64,000 nucleotides of DNA from Sinonovacula constricta (Eukaryota > Mollusca > Bivalvia > Cardiida > Solecurtidae): positions 45,164,460 to 45,228,459 of the forward strand of contig CM017558.1 of the NCBI GenBank assembly GCA_007844125.1, read 5' to 3'. Below are positions 58,990 to 64,000 of this stretch, one piece after another. Each line of letters begins with the position of its first letter. The stretch's first letter is position 1. Under the pieces are notes generated by a model. That model saw only the letters and a list, made by a program, of their open reading frames with translations. It was not told the DNA's origin and did no database searches. A program made the translations under genes and the position numbers.

Positions 58990-60780
58990 GTAAAGTCCAA
59001 TTTATGTTGACGGTTTGATGGTTCTTGTCCTTGAGAATAGGTGTTGTGTTTCTTCCATCTTCTGTTTCCACTATGAATTTAAATGCAATGGTCGTACGTT
59101 GGCCAAATGTTGCATACTATTACAAACCACAACCACAAACATATCGCAGTAGGATTATGGATTAGACCACAGAGTACAAGCTGTTTAGCGTCACTTAAAC
59201 ATGCCCATATGTTCAAATTTTTAATTGACAGACACATTCGGAATAAAATATAAAATATAAGAAAAAAATACATATTCACCGAATTTACATGCCCATAAAA
59301 TACTTCTGCAGATCGCATTCATTCACTTACCAGTCCTAGTAAATAATGCAACGGAAAATGATGCGCAATTAGTCCAGCATCTGCACCGGATACGGAAAAC
59401 GTCGGAATTGGTCAAACAAAGAGCATCCGTTTCAATGCCAAGTTTATCTCCAAAGCCGAGAAACATCAATGACCAACTTATTTAACTGGTATGAGTAATT
59501 ATGAGTAACTGGTAAGAGTTTGAGTAACACATTTCAGACATTTTGAGCAACAACTTCCTTCGTGCAAATTTACTGCTCTACAATTAAAGGTAACAGCCAA
59601 CAATTTAGTCAAAATCGTTGATTTCTTAAACGACCAAATAAATTGTTGTTACCAAAAATGGTTGTTCAGTGATGCCCCTCATCTTTGTGAAGAGTAAATC
59701 ATAACAACCAACTCGTCATTACAAATATGTACAAAGATATGATAAAGTACAAGTTTATGATCAATGATGCCCAGATTCCATCAAACACGAGTACACCATT
59801 ATTATATGTATTTAAGATAGATTGTGTTACAAACTGTCAGATGCCACCTTAAAAAATAATGGATACCTGTGGTTTTTTAAATGCTTTAACTATGATAAAT
59901 CAACACTGAATATTGAAAGTTATTACCATTTGTTAATAGATAAACCTTTAAACCTTCTGTTCTTTAAGATTAAGGTGTTATAACTGGTTTCAAGGTGGGC
60001 ATTAGAGCCCGACAAGGCTTAGTATGCCAAATAAACTTGCGTATTAGATATAAAATATGTGTTCATGCTAATTTATTTAATTTTCTCGGAAAGTTGCATT
60101 AATGATACATATAAGCATTTTACATAAGACTTTCAATAACCAGTCGAAATATTTTATCTTATTGGCGAACCATTTCAAAATAATAATTTCAGAACAAATA
60201 ACATACTTCTCTAAAAGTCTTTACAGTATATATCTGGCTCAGATTTGAATTTCAGCTTCTGTTATTGCCATGGTTTTCATGGATGGCACAATTAACAGAA
60301 CGACGTTGTTACCGTCTCAGAATAAGTGCAATATTGTTTGTGCAACGTATACACAATAAAGACACATTTAGTTCATGATTTATTAACATATCCGATATCT
60401 TAAGTTCAAAACAGAATATTTTATTGAAGTAACTATAAACTTCTTTGTCCGAAAATAGTTACAATATCATACCATAGAATAAAAAATGTTTATAACAAAA
60501 GCACACCATATTTATTCGAACAAATCAAAGATAATTAACCATTTAAGTGAGTTTACCACTTTATTAATAATAATTGCATTTGTTTGTTGATTAAACCGTG
60601 TTCCCTTTGTTTGAACACAATATTTTATTCCTTCTGTATTAAAACCACTTGAGATTGTTCGGTAATTGATGTACTCAACCATGAAGTTAGTTTGCATTGT
60701 CCTGCTTGACCAATTATTAAGTTAGGACTAATTCTACGACCTGTCAAACAGCGCGAAGTGGGCACAGAAAATGAAAATGT
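58990..60780. other. Intergenic DNA, nothing recognised
   Basis: AT-rich; an echo TGAGTAATTATGAGTAACTGG near 59490 is the only local repeat. Confidence 0.45.
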
Positions 60781-60860
60781 TTTTTAACGAAAGGTCAAAG
60801 GGTAATGGAGTTACAGTTCTTGATTGTTGACCGCTGGGAGGAGCAACTCTATCCAAACTT

Positions 60861-60881
60861 GGCCACCAGATGGGGTTGCGG
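60861..60881 (+). promoter_or_regulatory. Possible CTCF-like site
   Basis: GGCCACCAGATGGGGTTGCG departs from the CTCF core CCASYAGRKGGCR at one core position. A single weak match in 64 kb could be chance. Confidence 0.2.
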
Positions 60882-60989
60882 CATGACACGTAGAGAATGT
60901 ATGGCGTCTGGTGCCAAGCCAAGAAATCAGATTATTGTACAGTTCCGCCTTCTTCTGCAATTTGTAATTGGCGTACTTAGCACTTAATT

Positions 60990-61760
60990 TATATTTGACT
61001 CTAGTAAAAAACAGGACGATTGACAGCGGAGCACTTTCAATCGTTATTTTCTAATGAGGCGCCATGTTACTTGCAATGTGATTTTTTTAGTTTTGCCGGC
61101 TGTTTTCATATAAATGGTTGCATTTTTCTAATTGTGAAATTATAGAATCAACCACTGCATTTCATTATTAATTATAATCTCTACTGTTGTAATAAGAACC
61201 GCGACACGCCATGTAAACGTCAAACCCATCGGCTGAAACAAACCAACTAGTCGGAAGGATCACATGTAAGACGAGTATAAAAACATGGTGAAGGTTATCT
61301 TGAAAATTCACGTCTGCATTTGACTCCTTATCTCAACACCCGCTCTATTTACTACGAACGTAGGCTTAAAAGTCAAGTGCCGTGCTTCGGTTCAATTTTA
61401 CCTTTCCCTTTGACGGACAAACGACGTGTGCCGGCCTTCGACGTGTTGAAGTCAACAGCTCGTATTTCTGTCTGCGGACTAAAATGCATAGTCACTGAAA
61501 AAAGTACACGTGCCACGACCTTACAACGGCGCGGAATGATAATTACGTAATGAAGTTCACGTAATGGCGACCTGGCTGAGGGAGCCAGCACCTGACTGCA
61601 TTGTGAAATGTTCGTAAACATATCCACACAACGGTGTCAAATTATACGATGGCAAGACGACTCTGTGTGTAATGTGGGTATATTATAAACAATCCCTAAT
61701 TACTCCACACTGTCAGGAAAATCAAATTTTAAACTCGAGAAAAATAATCACCCTCTATGC
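60990..61760. other. Intergenic DNA, nothing firm
   Basis: Moderate composition, overlapping frames of 76-84 codons on both strands at 61320-61627 without motifs. Confidence 0.4.
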
Positions 61761-61769
61761 CACCCACTA

Positions 61770-62150
61770 AGAACCGGGCTCCACTGCCGCAGTTATGAAT
61801 TATTTCTACTCACTTATGTAACCAACGCGCGACTATTCTGTTCGCATCAACGCATTGTTTGTCAAGTTAACTAATTAAAACCTGAGGGCATTTTTATTGA
61901 ATACGTACGATGGACCGTGTCGTGCAGCACGTGCCGCGTGACAGGCCACGGATTGCCTTCCTGACGAAGATGCTGACTTGTAACACTATTGCTCAAATTA
62001 CGCTGCAATGTTTGGGAATAAATTCACCGTGCACAATAGGGATGATATGATAATTGACATGACACTGCGGTGATTTGTAACTCCTTTGTGGGGACATTAG
62101 CAACGGCGCTCATCACTGGCGCATGGGTGATTCTCAAAACACCAATACAA
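61770..62150. promoter_or_regulatory. Candidate regulatory island
   Basis: CAGCACGTGCCGCGTGACAG (E-box), AACTAATTAAAACC (homeodomain), ATTTTTATTGAATAC (Cdx/Hox-like) and TAGCAACGGCGCTC. Inferred only from words. Confidence 0.25.
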
Positions 62151-62159
62151 AGTACAAGA

Positions 62160-63260
62160 ACATCTTTAATTAAAGTCTCACTTTGATTAAAATTGTATTA
62201 TTTTTTTGTCAACACCCTCTACCAGCATAAGAATGTTCGTATATTAAATCGCCATTAATCTATTTAAATCAATGTTATGATAGACAATTAATTTGAAATA
62301 ATATTACAGCTGTACTCATGTAAAACTACTGTTAAAAACTTGCCAATTTAATGATGGAGGGGTGATGGAATTGAACGTGTGACACAGCCCTCGTTCATGC
62401 AATTGTCAACACTTGTATTGCATGCACCTTAAAGTATAAATTAGAAAGTAAATCTTAATAAAACTTATGAGATCCGTAACTTTAATATTTTTTACAATCT
62501 ATTTTATACGTTCAACAACAACAGCAGCAACAACAACAACAATGACATCGACCAAGATAACAATATCTTTGTTTTTATACAAAATATATGAAAACGGTTA
62601 TTATATACACATTAAGTCAAAAATAAGAAAACGTCATAATGCTTAGCCTAACATAATATCGAAAATGGGATGGTTAAAATTTATTTTGTTATAAATATTC
62701 AGTTTTTACTTACTTTTTTAAATTTAATTTTATTCTGGTTTGTATATATTAACGCATTTAAACAGTGTTTTTTAATTTTATAAATGCATTTCTGATTTAA
62801 TATATATATATATATATTGGGTTAGTGTGTGTAAAATACATCTGACAATTTCTGTTTGTGATATGTGTCATTATATGACCCCAAATAAACAAATGAATGC
62901 TATATATTTGGAAAAGAAAGAAGATTTTAAATGAGGTTCTCAAATTAACCTAGGAACCTCAAACATTTAAAGAACATCTAAAATAAATGAACATTAAACA
63001 TGTGTAATATGTCAGATTAAGCACATCTGTATGTACCTCACTATGTCCCAGTCCGAGCATTATCACTGTATCAACCAAGCACCTCAAATATTTCTGTAAT
63101 GTGAGTACACCTTCTGTAGATTACTCTCATTTCAATGGTCACAAGACACCGTGCATCTCCACGGCCATAACATACAATACATGTACATTGTATATTCAAT
63201 AAGACCTCCTACCCGTGTAAACCTACCTATAAACAAACCACTGCCTGAACGATGACTATA
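62160..63260. other. Intergenic DNA with simple repeats
   Basis: AT-rich; (CAA/CAG)n at 62514-62543 and (TA)n at 62801-62817. Confidence 0.6.
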
Positions 63261-63265
63261 TATAT

Positions 63266-63522
63266 CAGGGATGGATCCAGGGGTGGGGGATGGGGGATGG
63301 GGGATTTATCCCCCGCCCCCAACAACTAGGTAAAAGAGTAGTGCTGGGAAAACACATCCATGTAAGCTTAAAAAATAATAAGCATTTAACGTATATTTTG
63401 TCTGTTGACTGCTTAGGTCGAAGTTAGGGTCTCTTACTGTGTATATATATCTAGTATTTACAGCGATAAAGTTGAATGGATTTTGATTCATACCCGCACC
63501 AAAGTTTCTGGATCTGCCCTTG
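63266..63522. mobile_element. hAT-like MITE
   Basis: Left end CAGGGATGGATCCAGGGG and right end (complement) CAAGGGCAGATCCAGAAA are inverted, the usual CAGGG..GGATCCAG style of hAT non-autonomous elements. The right flank CTATATTT resembles the left (CTATATATAT), consistent with an 8-bp duplication blurred by TA slippage. A G-rich (GGGGGAT)n run lies just inside the left end, then CCCCCGCCCCC. Too short to code for a transposase. Confidence 0.65.
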
Positions 63523-63679
63523 CTATATTTGTATTAATACACTACTGTCTGTCAATCGAAGAGGCGAACGAACTCACTTTAACGTTGCTATCCGACAGTT
63601 TTTCTATATCAAATATAATTAACAAAATATAACCAATTTTGGGGGAAAATGTGCATAAATTCTGCATACTCTCATGTAA

Positions 63680-63781
63680 AGTAGTCTAAATAGTCTTAAT
63701 ATTCTAAATAGTCTAAACAATAGTCTAAATAGTCTAAACAATAGTCTAAATAGTCTAAACAATAGTCTAAATAGTCTAAAT
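63680..63781. repeat. Short tandem repeat, TAGTCTAAA units
   Basis: Alternating TAGTCTAAA and TAGTCTAAACAA words give a 21-bp compound unit repeated about four times. Confidence 0.9.
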
Positions 63782-63789
63782 AAAGACGA

Positions 63790-64000
63790 TTTTGAACACT
63801 GTCTCAAAAGTTTAACAAAACTCATCGGGGAAAAACTCGCTCTTAATATTCATTCGTTTAAAATCTATAAATAAGGACGTTAGAGATTTATCTAAAAATA
63901 AATATTGATGCCAGAGCGGACAGCACAGACAATGCTATAACTTGATTTTAAATGTAAGCGGTCCCGAGGATTTCTTAGCTTAAAAATGGTAAACTGTGCA
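63790..64000. other. Right edge, nothing recognised
   Basis: AT-rich sequence to the window end. Confidence 0.4.

Noticed and set aside
36000..64000. A second homeobox (Xlox or Cdx) downstream of Gsx
   Set aside because: No [12 protein letters not shown] coding stretch was found on either strand in this region.

Overview
This is eukaryotic, AT-rich animal DNA with short exons in long repeat-filled introns. It carries two recognisable protein genes, both with animal counterparts. The tRNA-derived SINEs and the lophotrochozoan-looking Gsx protein suggest a mollusc, most likely a bivalve. That is inference, and the species cannot be named from the sequence alone.

Left third (about 1-21.1 kb): a mitochondrial Hsp90 gene, TRAP1, on the minus strand. 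I could place 17 coding exons with GT/AG borders and closed phase, from an ATG at 21029 to a donor after 1383. They give 691 codons. The short C-terminal exon or exons lie off the left edge. The introns are crowded. They hold a 166/332-bp satellite-like array, a 49-bp array made from an exon end plus its splice donor, a ~30-bp array, a 32-bp minisatellite of roughly 55 copies, several tRNA-derived SINEs, two non-autonomous DNA transposons with inverted ends and target duplications, and a dead hAT-type transposase fragment in intron 1.

Middle (21.1-36 kb): a gap with a 24-bp minisatellite, a dead LINE 3' part and a SINE, followed by a two-exon Gsx (Gsh/ind) ParaHox homeobox gene on the plus strand. 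Gsx exon 1 is 30491-30986 and exon 2 is 34805-35226, giving 305 residues. TRAP1 and Gsx point away from each other, with about 9.5 kb between their start codons.

Right half (36-64 kb): no convincing protein gene. It holds a 21-copy 61-bp array, SINE and tRNA-like relics, a hAT-like MITE near the right edge, microsatellites, and several compositionally distinct islands dense in homeodomain, E-box or TCF-like words. A long gene desert beside a developmental regulator is typical for cis-regulatory DNA, but none of these islands is proven.

The two genes have no evident functional link. TRAP1 is a mitochondrial chaperone; Gsx is a neural patterning transcription factor. No Xlox or Cdx homeobox was seen, so if a ParaHox cluster exists the partners are outside this window. 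The strongest unusual signal is the 49-bp array in TRAP1, which copies the last 25 bases of an exon with its splice donor six extra times.
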